From Acidimicrobiaceae bacterium (GTDB lineage Bacteria > Actinomycetota > Acidimicrobiia > Acidimicrobiales > Aldehydirespiratoraceae), in assembly GCA_009835735.1 (NCBI GenBank), contig VXWX01000010.1, positions 21,824 to 85,823 on the forward strand: a stretch of 64,000 nucleotides of DNA, written 5' to 3'. Below are positions 28,475-38,166 of this stretch, one piece after another; the stretch's first letter is position 1; each line of letters opens with the position of its first letter. The notes under the pieces were generated by a model. The model was not told the origin of the DNA, ran no database searches, and worked only from the letters and a program-made list of their open reading frames with translations. Both the position numbers and the translations under genes were made by a program.

Positions 28475-29733
28475 GTGTCGCCTCCGAAGTAGCCGAAGAC
28501 GGTCCGGATGAGGAGGCGCGACAGGGCGACCTGGTCGCTGGGCGCGACCGCGTTCATGCCGTACTGGAAGTCGACGTCGACGCCGGGCTTGGAGACCTTG
28601 GGAAGGCCGACCCGCGCCGTGGGGATGCCGCTGGCGCGGAGGATATTGGCGTCCGTGGCACCGGACAGGCCCCGTACCGGCTGGTGCAGCCGGCCGGTCT
28701 CGGCCTCCCAGGCCTTGACAGCCGCCTGCACGACCGGCTCCGAGGGGTCGGTGCAGGTGCCACCGATCGCAACCGTGCGGGTCACGGTGGCGTCGATGCC
28801 GGCGGCAGTCGCTCGCCGGCCGACGCGTTCTGCCAGCGCCCGCTCGGCTGAGTCGGCATCGACTCCGGGCGGGATGCGGAGATCAACCGTGAACTCACAT
28901 GTGCAGCCGGTGAACGCGGCCGCGGAAGGGTCTCCACCTCGGACTGCGGCCACGATGCCCTGCGGCCGGTTGAACTCATCGGATCGAGCCTCGGCCCATT
29001 CTTCGATCCAGGACTCCAGGTCGAGGATCAGGTCGGCGGCGTCGGCGATGGCGCTGCGGTATGCGAGCAGGTGGCGGCTGCCGGCATACGTGTGGATGCC
29101 CGACACCCGCACGGTGAACCAGGCCAGGCCGACCTCGCTCCACGACACCGCCCAGCCGGACTTGGCGATCACGGCCGCGTCCGGGCGGACGGCGTCGATG
29201 AGCGCCTCGCACCCCGCGCCGTGGCCGTCCCGCAGGTGCGGCGCACGCCGGTTCACCGGCATGCCCAGGCATCCGAAGCCGGCGATGACCCGGCCCGGCA
29301 GGTCGGCTCCGGCGGACAAGAGCGCTTCGACCGCCATGAGCACACATGCGGCATGGCCCTTGGGGTTCTGAGCACCCAACCCAACCATCCAGCCGTGCTC
29401 TTGACGGGCTTCAGGCTCCATGTCGGGTCGGGCCTGCGGGCTGGCCCAGGGGAGGCCCAGATCCGGATCCCCCGCGGTGAGCGTGTCGATCGGCGAGTAC
29501 AGCAGCAGCGACGGGCCGCACCCGTCCGATCCCAGGACGCCCCAGGAGTTGGCCGCATTGGCATCGAGCCACTGGGTGCGGCCCTGCATGCCGACCGCGT
29601 TGAGCGACTCCGCTATCTGCGCGGCTAGGGCACCTTCTTCGCCCGTCGGCGAAGGCGTGGCGACGAGCATCCCGGTGAGCTCGCGCAGCCGGGACGCCGA
29701 CACCCGGTCGAGGGCGTCGTCGAGCGCGCTCAT
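28471..29733 (-). CDS. M20 family metallo-hydrolase (deacetylase/deacylase-like)
   Basis: LTGMLVATPSPTGEEGALAAQIAESLNAVG..., GLGAQNPKGHAACVLMAVEALL; start could be as far upstream as 29865. Confidence 0.75.
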   Translation of the reverse strand: MSALDDALDRVSASRLRELTGMLVATPSPTGEEGALAAQIAESLNAVGMQGRTQWLDANAANSWGVLGSDGCGPSLLLYSPIDTLTAGDPDLGLPWASPQARPDMEPEARQEHGWMVGLGAQNPKGHAACVLMAVEALLSAGADLPGRVIAGFGCLGMPVNRRAPHLRDGHGAGCEALIDAVRPDAAVIAKSGWAVSWSEVGLAWFTVRVSGIHTYAGSRHLLAYRSAIADAADLILDLESWIEEWAEARSDEFNRPQGIVAAVRGGDPSAAAFTGCTCEFTVDLRIPPGVDADSAERALAERVGRRATAAGIDATVTRTVAIGGTCTDPSEPVVQAAVKAWEAETGRLHQPVRGLSGATDANILRASGIPTARVGLPKVSKPGVDVDFQYGMNAVAPSDQVALSRLLIRTVFGYFGGDT

Positions 29734-29824
29734 GGCTGCGATGGCGGTCGCACGGATCCGATCCAGGTGCCGGTGGTCCTGGTGAGGAGACGCACGAACA
29801 GCCGCATCAGGAAGGACAAGGGGT

Positions 29825-30718
29825 TCATGACACGTCGGTGACACCCGGCCGGTCGGCCTGGTCAAGGAAGCCGGCGACCACCGAGTGGAAGTGCTGGGGG
29901 CGTTCCTCCTGCAGATGGTGAGACGCCTTGTCCATCACGTAGAGCTGGCCGTGCTCGATCATGCTGGCCAGCATCAGCGGGTAGTCGGGAGTGAGGAAGG
30001 CGTCGTGCATGCCCCAGGCGAACAGCACCGGGCAGCGGATGGCGCCCAGTTCGGCGGTGAGGTCCTGCCACTCGCCCCTGGGGCTGTCGCTGCGGGCGGC
30101 GAGGCTCATCTCCTCGGTATCGATGGACTGCCGGTAGCGGCGCTCGACGGTCTCGTCGGGGATGGCGTCGGGGTCGTACCACTCCAGTGCCGCCATCAGC
30201 GCCCGCATCTTGGCCTCGGTGGGGCCCTCGCCGCCGAAGTAGGCATCGCGAGCTCTCCGACCCCTTCGGCCACCTTCGGGCAGCGGCGCCAACGGCCCCC
30301 TGAACACCGGCATCGACCCGGTCACGACCAGCGACCGGACGTTGTGCTGGTGCTTGGCGGCCAGATTCAAGGCGATGGAGCCGCCCCAGGAGTTGCACAC
30401 GAAGTCGGCCCGAGGCACGCCCAGCGCCGCCAGCAGGTCCGAGATGGTGCGGGCGTGGAAGTCCCACATGGGGCCGCGGATAGTGCGCTTGTCGGACTGG
30501 CCGTACTGGAGCAGGTCCACGAGATGGCAGACCCGGTCAGCCGCGAACAGCGGGGCCACCGCTCCGAAGTCGGTCCAGGCCGTGCAGCCCGGCCCGCCGC
30601 CGTGCAGGAACACGGTCGGCGGTCCGGCGTCGCCCAAGGTGATCACGTGGTATGCGACGCCTCCGGCGTCGACCATGCGGCCCGCGGGCTCAGGCCCGAT
30701 CGGCTCAGGACCGATCAT
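29825..30718 (-). CDS. Alpha/beta hydrolase, BphD/MhpC-like
   Basis: TVFLHGGGPGCTAWTDFGAV..., FVCNSWGGSIALNLAAKH (nucleophile elbow), DKASHHLQEERPQHF. Confidence 0.8.
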   Translation of the reverse strand: MIGPEPIGPEPAGRMVDAGGVAYHVITLGDAGPPTVFLHGGGPGCTAWTDFGAVAPLFAADRVCHLVDLLQYGQSDKRTIRGPMWDFHARTISDLLAALGVPRADFVCNSWGGSIALNLAAKHQHNVRSLVVTGSMPVFRGPLAPLPEGGRRGRRARDAYFGGEGPTEAKMRALMAALEWYDPDAIPDETVERRYRQSIDTEEMSLAARSDSPRGEWQDLTAELGAIRCPVLFAWGMHDAFLTPDYPLMLASMIEHGQLYVMDKASHHLQEERPQHFHSVVAGFLDQADRPGVTDVS

Positions 30719-31865
30719 TGCCCACCGCCTCCTCCACCAGTCGGCGCCATTCGATCAGCGAGATGTCGGGCCGGTAGAGCCGCTCAGGCGGGGCGTCGGT
30801 CTCGGCCACCATCCAATGGTCCTGGCGGGAGAACTGGCCGTGGAACAGCCACCGGATCCCGGCCAGGTACTTGAAGTAGAACAGGGCTCTGGCCAAGCCG
30901 GTCTTGAACTGGACCATGACACCCACGTACTTGGTGCGCCCGGCCTCGATCGGGACGTAGAACTCGTAGTGGATGAACTGCGGGTAGGCGATCCGGAGCA
31001 TCCCCGGCACGGCTAGCGAGGCGAAGCCGGGGAACTCCTGGGACAGGATGTACGGGTCGTTGCGCCTGGCTCCTCCGGTGTTGCCAAGCATCGAGCCCTG
31101 GCGCTGCTTGGGCTTGATCTTCCACCAGCGGTGGTTGGACCAGGTGCCGAGGTCACCGAAGTCGGCCTCCCAGTGGCGCTCGTCCTCCACCCGATAGAGC
31201 CATCGTCCGTGGCGCTCGATGTGAATCTTGTTCCAGGTGGGCATGACCTTGAAGGTCCTCCACCACGATGTGCGGTGCAGGTACTTGGCGTGGCCCTCGT
31301 CGAACCCGTTCTCGGCGAACAGGCGCCAGTCGCCATCGCGGTCCTCGATGCGTCCACCGACGGCGTACGGCGGCGGATCGACAAGTTCCTCGGGCAGTTG
31401 CTCGGCCAGTGGATGGGGCTCGGCGTCGCCCACGAACACCCAGACGAGCCCCACGGCTTCGGCCGTCGGGTAGGTGCGCACCGCGGCCTTGCCGCACATG
31501 GGTGAGTCAGGACCGTCGGTGATCACCGCCACCAGCTCGCCGTCTCTCAACCGGTAGGTCCAGCCGTGGTACGGGCACGAGACGGTTCCCGGAAACTCCT
31601 GGGTGCCCTGGCTGAGCTTGACACCGCGGTGAAGGCAGCGGTCGTGCAGGGCGTACACCGACCCTCCTAGGCCTCGCTGCAGGACGATGTCGTGCCCGCA
31701 AACCCGCCGGGCCACCGGCGAGTCGGAGACCTCGTTGGCCCACAGGATCGGGTACCAGTAGCCCTCCAGGCCCGAGGCCGCCGCGTCGTAGGTGGGCCAG
31801 GTCGACCAGTCGGCACGTCCAGTCGACCTCCTGGCCTCCTCGGAGCTTCTGTGAGCGGCTGCCAT
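30705..31865 (-). CDS. Rieske [2Fe-2S] aromatic ring-hydroxylating oxygenase, alpha subunit
   Basis: Rieske motif DRCLHRGVKLSQG...CPYHGWTYRL. Confidence 0.9.
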   Translation of the reverse strand: MAAAHRSSEEARRSTGRADWSTWPTYDAAASGLEGYWYPILWANEVSDSPVARRVCGHDIVLQRGLGGSVYALHDRCLHRGVKLSQGTQEFPGTVSCPYHGWTYRLRDGELVAVITDGPDSPMCGKAAVRTYPTAEAVGLVWVFVGDAEPHPLAEQLPEELVDPPPYAVGGRIEDRDGDWRLFAENGFDEGHAKYLHRTSWWRTFKVMPTWNKIHIERHGRWLYRVEDERHWEADFGDLGTWSNHRWWKIKPKQRQGSMLGNTGGARRNDPYILSQEFPGFASLAVPGMLRIAYPQFIHYEFYVPIEAGRTKYVGVMVQFKTGLARALFYFKYLAGIRWLFHGQFSRQDHWMVAETDAPPERLYRPDISLIEWRRLVEEAVGNDRS

Positions 31866-31881
31866 CAGTGGTATGCGGCCC

Positions 31882-33246
31882 CTACAGGCCGGGAGCCTTC
31901 GTGTGGTGGTCGGTTCTGCGCTGGAAGGCTTCGCCCACCGCTGCCAGGGTGCGGTCGGCGAAAGGCCGCCCGATGATCTGGAAGCCGATCGGCATCCCGT
32001 CGCCGGCGAACCCGCCGGGGAGGGCGATCGCCGGCAGTCCCGCGGCGTTGACCGGGAACGTGAACTGTGTCGTCGCGGGGATCAGCGGGACACCGCCGAG
32101 TTCGACCGCGCCGTGGTCGAGCACCTGGTTGGGGTTGACGGGGGCGACGATCAAGTCGACGCCCTGTTCGTCGAACACGTCGAGGTAGGCGCGCTCGAAC
32201 GACATCCGTTGGGCTTGGGCGGCGGCCAGCGCGGTACCCGGGATCGCAGCTCCGGAATCCATGATCGCCCGAGGCTCCTCGCCGATCAGCTCGTTGCTGG
32301 AGGACCGCAACTCCTCCAGCAGGGCGGCCGACTCGGCGAACACGATGGCCGCGCCCGCGTCAAAGTGCTTCGCGGTGTGGGGCACCCGCACGGTACGCAC
32401 CTCGGCCACCACGGATCCGAGCACGTCGACGGCCTCCTCCAGTACCGCCCGCACCTCGGGATCGGTCTCGAACCCGTCGAAGAAGTCCTCGTCGGGAACT
32501 CCCAGCACGAGGGTGCCGGGCGTCTCCGCGGGCGCGAGCGCGGTCTTGGCCGAGTACGGATCCAACCGGGAGAAGCCGGCCATGACGTCGAGCAGCACCC
32601 CGCAGTCGGCGGCCGTGCGGGCCATCGGGCCGACGGTGTCGTAGGTCCAGGAGATGAGATGGACGCCGTCTCGCGGTACCGCGCCCCGGGTGGTCTTGAT
32701 GCCGGTCGTGCCGCAGCAGTTCGACGGGATCCGCACCGACCCCCCGGTGTCGGTTCCCAGCGCGCCGAACACCTGGCGGGCAGCCAGGCTGGCCGCGCTT
32801 CCCCCCGACGACCCGCCCGTCATCCGCTGGGAGTTCCATGGATTGCGCGACGCCGGGCACGACACGCCGTAGGCCAGCTCATGGGTGTTGGTCTTTCCCA
32901 CGATGACTGCTCCGGCGTCGCGCAGGCGGCTGACCACGGTCGCGTCGGCGTCGGGCGTGAAGCCTCTGAGTGCGTCGCAGTTGGCTTCCGTGGCCACCCC
33001 CTGGGTGAAGAAGAGGTCCTTGAGCGCGACCGGGACTCCGTGAAGGGGGCCACCAACCTCGCCCCGGTCGAGGCGGGCCGCGTCTGCTCGGGCCGCGTCG
33101 GCCTGGACCGACGCGAACGCCCCGACCGCCGGGTCGGTCTGCTCGATCCGGGCCAGGGACGCCTCCAGCAGTTCGGAGGCGGTCACCGTCTTGGACCTCA
33201 CCGCTTCGGCCGCCTCGGTGAGGCTCATCTGTGTCAGGTCGGTCAT
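31882..33246 (-). CDS. Amidase signature family hydrolase
   Basis: PLHGVPVALKDLFFTQGVATEANC..., MTGGSSGGSAASLAARQVFGALGTDTGGSVRIPSNCCGTTGIKTTRGAVP. Confidence 0.92.
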   Translation of the reverse strand: MTDLTQMSLTEAAEAVRSKTVTASELLEASLARIEQTDPAVGAFASVQADAARADAARLDRGEVGGPLHGVPVALKDLFFTQGVATEANCDALRGFTPDADATVVSRLRDAGAVIVGKTNTHELAYGVSCPASRNPWNSQRMTGGSSGGSAASLAARQVFGALGTDTGGSVRIPSNCCGTTGIKTTRGAVPRDGVHLISWTYDTVGPMARTAADCGVLLDVMAGFSRLDPYSAKTALAPAETPGTLVLGVPDEDFFDGFETDPEVRAVLEEAVDVLGSVVAEVRTVRVPHTAKHFDAGAAIVFAESAALLEELRSSSNELIGEEPRAIMDSGAAIPGTALAAAQAQRMSFERAYLDVFDEQGVDLIVAPVNPNQVLDHGAVELGGVPLIPATTQFTFPVNAAGLPAIALPGGFAGDGMPIGFQIIGRPFADRTLAAVGEAFQRRTDHHTKAPGL

Positions 33247-33276
33247 GGGATTCCTTCCTTTCTTCGTGCCGCTCTC

Positions 33277-33963
33277 TCAGATCAACAACCGCCGAGCGAC
33301 TCGCGCCGCCAGGTCGGGGTCGGAGGCCGGTCCGCTGTCGACGATCTCGCCCTTCTCAAGGACGATGAAGCGGTCGGCGAGCCGCTTGGCCAGCTCGAGG
33401 TGCTGCTCGATGAGGAGCACTCCCCGCCCCGCATCTCGCGCCGATTCGATGTGATCGCCCAACAGGGCGACGTTGGAGGGCTGCAAACCCTCGGTGGGCT
33501 CGTCCATCACCAGCAGCGACGCGTCCGTGGACAGCGCGATGGCGGCGGCGAGCATCTTCTGCTCGCCGCCCGACAGTGTTCCCGTCCTCTGGGAGCCGCG
33601 CCCGGACAGCGCTGGACCGAACGCGTCGAGCATCCGATCGTGGCTCTCGGAACCGAAGCCGCTGAGGCGAAGGTTGTCGCTGACCGTGAGCGCGCCGAAC
33701 AGGGCCCGCTCCTGGAAGGTCGCACGCAGCCCGGCCCGCACCCGCCGCGAGGGCGGCATCCGGGTGATGTCGACACCGTCGAGGTGCAGAGCGCCTCCGG
33801 TGGAGCGCAGCACACCGAGAACGGTCCTCACCAGCGTGGTCTTGCCCGCGCCGTTGCGGCCCACCAGCGCGACGATCTCGCCGCTCGACACGGTGAGGCT
33901 CACGCCGTGAAGCACCGGCACCGTGCCGTAGCCGGAGCGCAGGTCGGTGGCTTCGAGGCGCAT
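33277..33963 (-). CDS. ABC transporter ATPase, LivF/UrtE-like
   Basis: ALVGRNGAGKTTLVRTVLG; LSGGEQKMLAAAIALSTDASLLVMDEPTEGLQP. Confidence 0.93.
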   Translation of the reverse strand: MRLEATDLRSGYGTVPVLHGVSLTVSSGEIVALVGRNGAGKTTLVRTVLGVLRSTGGALHLDGVDITRMPPSRRVRAGLRATFQERALFGALTVSDNLRLSGFGSESHDRMLDAFGPALSGRGSQRTGTLSGGEQKMLAAAIALSTDASLLVMDEPTEGLQPSNVALLGDHIESARDAGRGVLLIEQHLELAKRLADRFIVLEKGEIVDSGPASDPDLAARVARRLLI

Positions 33964-35702
33964 CAGCGGTCGACTCCGCCGTACACGGCCACCACTTCGG
34001 GGGCGTTCTCGACCTCGGCCACGGTTCCGTCGGCCAGCAGTGATCCCCTTGCCAGCACGGTCACCCGGTCCGCCACTGCCCGGATGAACGCCATGTCGTG
34101 CTCAACGATCAGCACCGGCAGCCCGTAGTCGGTGTGCACCTCCCGCAGGAGCTCGGCCGCCGCGAGGCTCTCCGCCGCTGTCATGCCGGCGGTCGGCTCG
34201 TCGAGCAGCAGGACGCGGCAATGCCCCGCCATCGCCATGGCGATCTCCAGCCACTGCTTGTCGCCGTGTGAGAGCCCCCCGGCACCGGAGCCGGCCCGTG
34301 CGTCGAGACCGGTGCGCTCCAGTATCCGCAGCGATGCCTGCGGCACCGGGGCCTCCCAGGCAGCGAAGGTCAGTCGCCAGGGCGAGGGGTCGGCTCCCCA
34401 GGCCGCCACCGCGATGTTCTCGGCCACCGACAGCGAACCGATGACCTGGGGCGACTGGAACTTGCGGCTCACGCCGTGGCGGGCGAACTCCCAGGCTTTC
34501 AGCCCTGTGCAGTCCCGTCTGAGCATGGTGATCGAGCCGTTCTGGCAGTCCTGCTGGCCGCAGAGGATGTCCAGGAGGGTGGACTTGCCCGCGCCGTTGG
34601 GGCCGATGAGGCAGCGCAGCTCCGGTTCGTCCATGGTGAGGGTGACGTTGTCGAGGACCTTGAAGAACCCGAAGGTCTTGTCCACGCCGGTGGCCTCGAA
34701 CACCGCTGAACCGCTGCCGGCGGCGATGGTGGGGGCGGTGGCCGACAGCGGCAGGTCGCGGCTGCGCCTCGGTGGGCGTCCCGCCATTCTCAGGAGGCTG
34801 GGGACCAGCCCTTCGGGGACGAGGGCCACCGCCGCGACGAAGATCACGCCGGTGGCCAGGGTCCAGTACTGCAGCCACACGTCGGCGAGGGTCGCCGTGG
34901 CGAAGTTGATGGCCAAGGTGCCGATGACGGGTCCGATGATCGTTCCCCGACCGCCGACGAGCGTCCACAGCACCACGTTGGTGGCGAGGGCGAAGCCGAA
35001 GATCTGGGGAGACACGAAGCCGGTCCGGTGCACGTAGAGGGCGCCGGCCAGGCCGGCTACGGCCCCTCCGACGGTGAAGACCCACACCTTGAGGGCAACG
35101 GTGTCGTAGCCCAGCGCCTCCATGCGGCGCTCGTTGTCGCGGATGCCGATGAGCACCGCTCCGATGGGCCTGCTCACCAACAGACCTACGCATGTGATGA
35201 CGAGGACGGCCACGACCGAGATGAACAGGTCCTGGGCGCTGTCGGACCACTCCGACCCGAATGCGGTGATGCGTGGGATGTCGGTCAGGCCGTTGAAACC
35301 GCCGGTCACGTCGCGCCACTGCTCCGCGACCTGCTCGAGGGTGAGCGACAGCACCAGGGTCAACAGCCCGATTACGACCGGTGTGGGCCGGCGCCGGAAC
35401 GCGGCGATACCGACACCGGCCGCGACGGTCGCGCCGACCAGCGTCCCCACCAGCAGCGCGGGCAGGGTCAGGGCCGGTGCGGCCGCGGCCATTCGGGCGG
35501 TGGTGTAGGCCGCGATCCCGAAGGGCAGCAGTTGGCCCAGCGAGAGGATCCCCGCGTAACCCCAGACCAGGTCGAGGCTGACGGCTAGCACGGCGAGGCT
35601 CAGGAACAGCGATAGCTGCCCGGCCCGGAAGTCACCCAGAGTGACGCTGGCGACGGCCGCGGCCACCGCCGCGGTCGCGCCGTAGCTGAGGGGCCGCTTC
35701 AC
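33963..35702 (-). CDS. Fused branched-chain/amide ABC permease-ATPase (LivM-LivG / UrtC-UrtD type)
   Basis: N-terminal LivM permease (GTG start, VKRPLSYGATAA) continuing in frame into an ATPase (CLIGPNGAGKSTLLDILCGQ; GLSHGDKQWLEIAMAM). Confidence 0.88.
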   Translation of the reverse strand: MKRPLSYGATAAVAAAVASVTLGDFRAGQLSLFLSLAVLAVSLDLVWGYAGILSLGQLLPFGIAAYTTARMAAAAPALTLPALLVGTLVGATVAAGVGIAAFRRRPTPVVIGLLTLVLSLTLEQVAEQWRDVTGGFNGLTDIPRITAFGSEWSDSAQDLFISVVAVLVITCVGLLVSRPIGAVLIGIRDNERRMEALGYDTVALKVWVFTVGGAVAGLAGALYVHRTGFVSPQIFGFALATNVVLWTLVGGRGTIIGPVIGTLAINFATATLADVWLQYWTLATGVIFVAAVALVPEGLVPSLLRMAGRPPRRSRDLPLSATAPTIAAGSGSAVFEATGVDKTFGFFKVLDNVTLTMDEPELRCLIGPNGAGKSTLLDILCGQQDCQNGSITMLRRDCTGLKAWEFARHGVSRKFQSPQVIGSLSVAENIAVAAWGADPSPWRLTFAAWEAPVPQASLRILERTGLDARAGSGAGGLSHGDKQWLEIAMAMAGHCRVLLLDEPTAGMTAAESLAAAELLREVHTDYGLPVLIVEHDMAFIRAVADRVTVLARGSLLADGTVAEVENAPEVVAVYGGVDR

Positions 35703-36553
35703 GCCACCGCTCCGGCCGGTGTGGGCCGCCGGAACTGAAGGACCAGCACCGCCAGCGCCAGGGACGCGATCTGGGCCCACACCGCGTCGTAGAAGTGGAT
35801 GACACCCGTCTGGACCGCGGCCACGGCCAGCGCGCCCACCGCCACGCCCCAGAGCCGGTTGTAGCCCCCGACGATCACCACCAGGAAGGCGCCCGGGAGA
35901 TAGGCGAGACCGGCCTGCGGCTCGACGGCACCCAGCGGCGCCACCAGCGCTCCGGCTATCCCTGCTGTGGCGGCGCCCACACCGAACGCGCAGAGGTTGG
36001 TCATCCCGGTGCGGATGCCCGCCGATTCGGCCAGGTCGCGATCGGCGACGATGGCCCGCACCACCAAGCCGAAACGGGACCGGGTGAACGCCAACAGGGT
36101 GGCCGCCACAATCACGGCTGCGATCGCGATGAGCAGGTAGCGGTATGTCGGGAACAGGACGCCGAAGGCCCTTGTTGCGCCCGGTACCGGGTTGGGGACG
36201 CTCTGGAAGTCCTTGCTGAACACCAGCTCGGCGATCTGGCGGAGGCACACCGACAGCCCGAACGTGGCCAGGATCGTCAGCTCGGGCTGGCGATGAATAC
36301 GCCGGATCAGGCCCACCTCGATAACCACGCCCAACACGAACAGCACGACCGCGGCCAGCGGCACGCTCAGCCAGTGGTTGAGCCCGACGGTGTGCACTAC
36401 GTAGGCGACGTAGGCGCCGAGCATCACGAACTCGCCGTGGGCGAGGTTGATCACGCCCATGAGGCCGAAGACGATTCCGAGTCCGAGCGCGACGATGGCG
36501 AGGATCGCGAAGAGGCTGACGCCATTCAGCAGTTCGAGTGTCAGCGCGTCCAA
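35699..36553 (-). CDS. LivH/UrtB-like ABC permease
   Basis: GLGIVFGLMGVINLAHGEFVMLGAYVAY. Confidence 0.92.
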   Translation of the reverse strand: MDALTLELLNGVSLFAILAIVALGLGIVFGLMGVINLAHGEFVMLGAYVAYVVHTVGLNHWLSVPLAAVVLFVLGVVIEVGLIRRIHRQPELTILATFGLSVCLRQIAELVFSKDFQSVPNPVPGATRAFGVLFPTYRYLLIAIAAVIVAATLLAFTRSRFGLVVRAIVADRDLAESAGIRTGMTNLCAFGVGAATAGIAGALVAPLGAVEPQAGLAYLPGAFLVVIVGGYNRLWGVAVGALAVAAVQTGVIHFYDAVWAQIASLALAVLVLQFRRPTPAGAVA

Positions 36554-36589
36554 GTGCTCTCGTTCCGGTTTGTGGGGCGCTCAGGGTCT

Positions 36590-36633
36590 GAGTCGGTGCG
36601 GGCGCTGGAAGAAGACTGCGCCCGCACCGACTC
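36590..36633 (-). terminator. Strong intercistronic hairpin between the substrate-binding-protein gene and its permease gene
   Basis: gagtcggtgcgggcgc-tggaagaagact-gcgcccgcaccgactc: 16-bp perfect arms, 12-nt loop. Confidence 0.85.
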
Positions 36634-36665
36634 TCAACCGGCTGCGACGAAGGCCCTACTTGGGG

Positions 36666-38057
36666 CTAGGCCGGGTCGCAGGTCTCGTCGGGCTCCACCG
36701 AGGCGAACGACTGCACGATCAGCTGCGAGCCGTCGGCCTGTATCTCAGCCACGTAGATGGGCTGGGCCAGATGACGGCTGCCGGTGATCGATATGTCTCC
36801 GGTCGGTGTGGTCATCGACAGACCCTCCATGGCGGCCGCCACCGCTGCGGTGTCGGTGGTTCCCGCTGCATTGGCTGCGGCCGCATACAGCAGCGCGGCG
36901 TCGTAGATGTGGGAGCTGAACGTCATGTGGGGAGGCGCGTCCGCTCCGAAGCGCTCGAAGTAGCGGCCCACGAACGCGTTGTTTAGGGCGCTGTCGACCT
37001 CCTTGAAGTAGCCGAGGGTGACCCGCATGCCTGCGGTGACCGCCGGTCCCATCGCTCCCAGGACGTTCTCCTCATAGATATTCGCCAGTCTCGGGATGGC
37101 GTCCTGGCCGATGCCGAAGTCCACTGCCTGGGTCTCGAAGGCGATGGCGTCGCCGCCTACAAGCGCTGGGAAGATCAGGTCAGCGCCAGATCCTGCGATG
37201 ATCTGGGCAACCGACGAGAAGTCTTGAGTGCCCAGCGGGACGTACTCCTCGCCGACCACCTCGCCGCCGGCCGCCTCGATGTACTGGCGAGCCCACTCGA
37301 AGCTGCGGCGGGGCCACACGTAGTCGTTGCCGAGCAGGAACCAGGTCTGGCCGCCGGTCTGCTCCATCATCCACGGGATCACGGGCGCAAGTTGCTGGCT
37401 GGGCACCTCGCCGGTGTTGAACATCACCGAAGAGCACTCGCCGCCCTCGTACAGGGCCGCGTAGATGTAGAGGACATTGGCGTCCTCCGCCAGCGGCTTG
37501 GCGGCCTGGCGCGTCGCGCTCGAGTGGGTGCCGAGGACCACGTCGACGTTGTCGGAGTCGATCAGCTGCTCCATGGCCTGCCGGCCGACGGCAGGATCGG
37601 TGGCGTCGTCGGCCAGGTACGTCTCCACGGGCCGGCCGTTGATGCCTCCGGCCGCGTTGATGTCCTCTTCGATGAATTCGGCGATGTTGGAAGTGGGCGG
37701 ACCGAAGAGGCCGGCCGGACCGCTGTTCGAGAACAGGATCCCGATGCGCACGGGCTCTCCCGAAGGCTCGGCCGGCTCCTGCGGCTCAGGCTCGTCGGGC
37801 GCCTCGGTGGTCTCAGGCTCGGGAGCCTCGGTCGTCTCCGGCTCGTCGGGTTCCGGCACCTCGGGAGCCTCGGTCGTCTCGGGCTCGGGTGCTTCCTCTG
37901 AGTCGGTGGATTCGGCGCCCGTGTCGGTCGCGGCCGGAGCATCCGGGGTCCCGTCGTCATCTTCTCCGCAGGCCGCGGCGACTAGAGCAAGGAGCGCGAC
38001 GAGCGCGGCCACGAACCACAAGCGAGACCGCGAGCGGGAGTCCTGTATTGTTCTCAT
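36666..38057 (-). CDS. UrtA/AmiC-like lipoprotein substrate-binding protein with acidic EPETTEAPE linker
   Basis: Lipobox LALVAAACGE; VRIGILFSNSGPAGLFGPPTSNIAEFIEEDINAAGGINGRPVETYLADDATDPAVG. Confidence 0.92.
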   Translation of the reverse strand: MRTIQDSRSRSRLWFVAALVALLALVAAACGEDDDGTPDAPAATDTGAESTDSEEAPEPETTEAPEVPEPDEPETTEAPEPETTEAPDEPEPQEPAEPSGEPVRIGILFSNSGPAGLFGPPTSNIAEFIEEDINAAGGINGRPVETYLADDATDPAVGRQAMEQLIDSDNVDVVLGTHSSATRQAAKPLAEDANVLYIYAALYEGGECSSVMFNTGEVPSQQLAPVIPWMMEQTGGQTWFLLGNDYVWPRRSFEWARQYIEAAGGEVVGEEYVPLGTQDFSSVAQIIAGSGADLIFPALVGGDAIAFETQAVDFGIGQDAIPRLANIYEENVLGAMGPAVTAGMRVTLGYFKEVDSALNNAFVGRYFERFGADAPPHMTFSSHIYDAALLYAAAANAAGTTDTAAVAAAMEGLSMTTPTGDISITGSRHLAQPIYVAEIQADGSQLIVQSFASVEPDETCDPA

Positions 38058-38166
38058 AACAAAGCCCTCCTATATGTGAGCAGTTATTGACATATTGTCG
38101 GATAGGAGGGGCGCGGTCAAGTCTCGAAAGGTCACCCGCCGGCGACGGGCAACCGGTGCCGGCAAG

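Noticed and set aside
31873-34128. 751-aa + strand ORF
   Set aside because: Antisense to the amidase and LivF genes, both with clear family motifs; a high-GC antisense shadow ORF.
33963-36248. 761-aa ORF as listed (start 36248)
   Set aside because: The N-terminal ~180 aa is Arg/Gly-rich antisense-like translation overlapping the LivH gene; the likely start is GTG at 35702.
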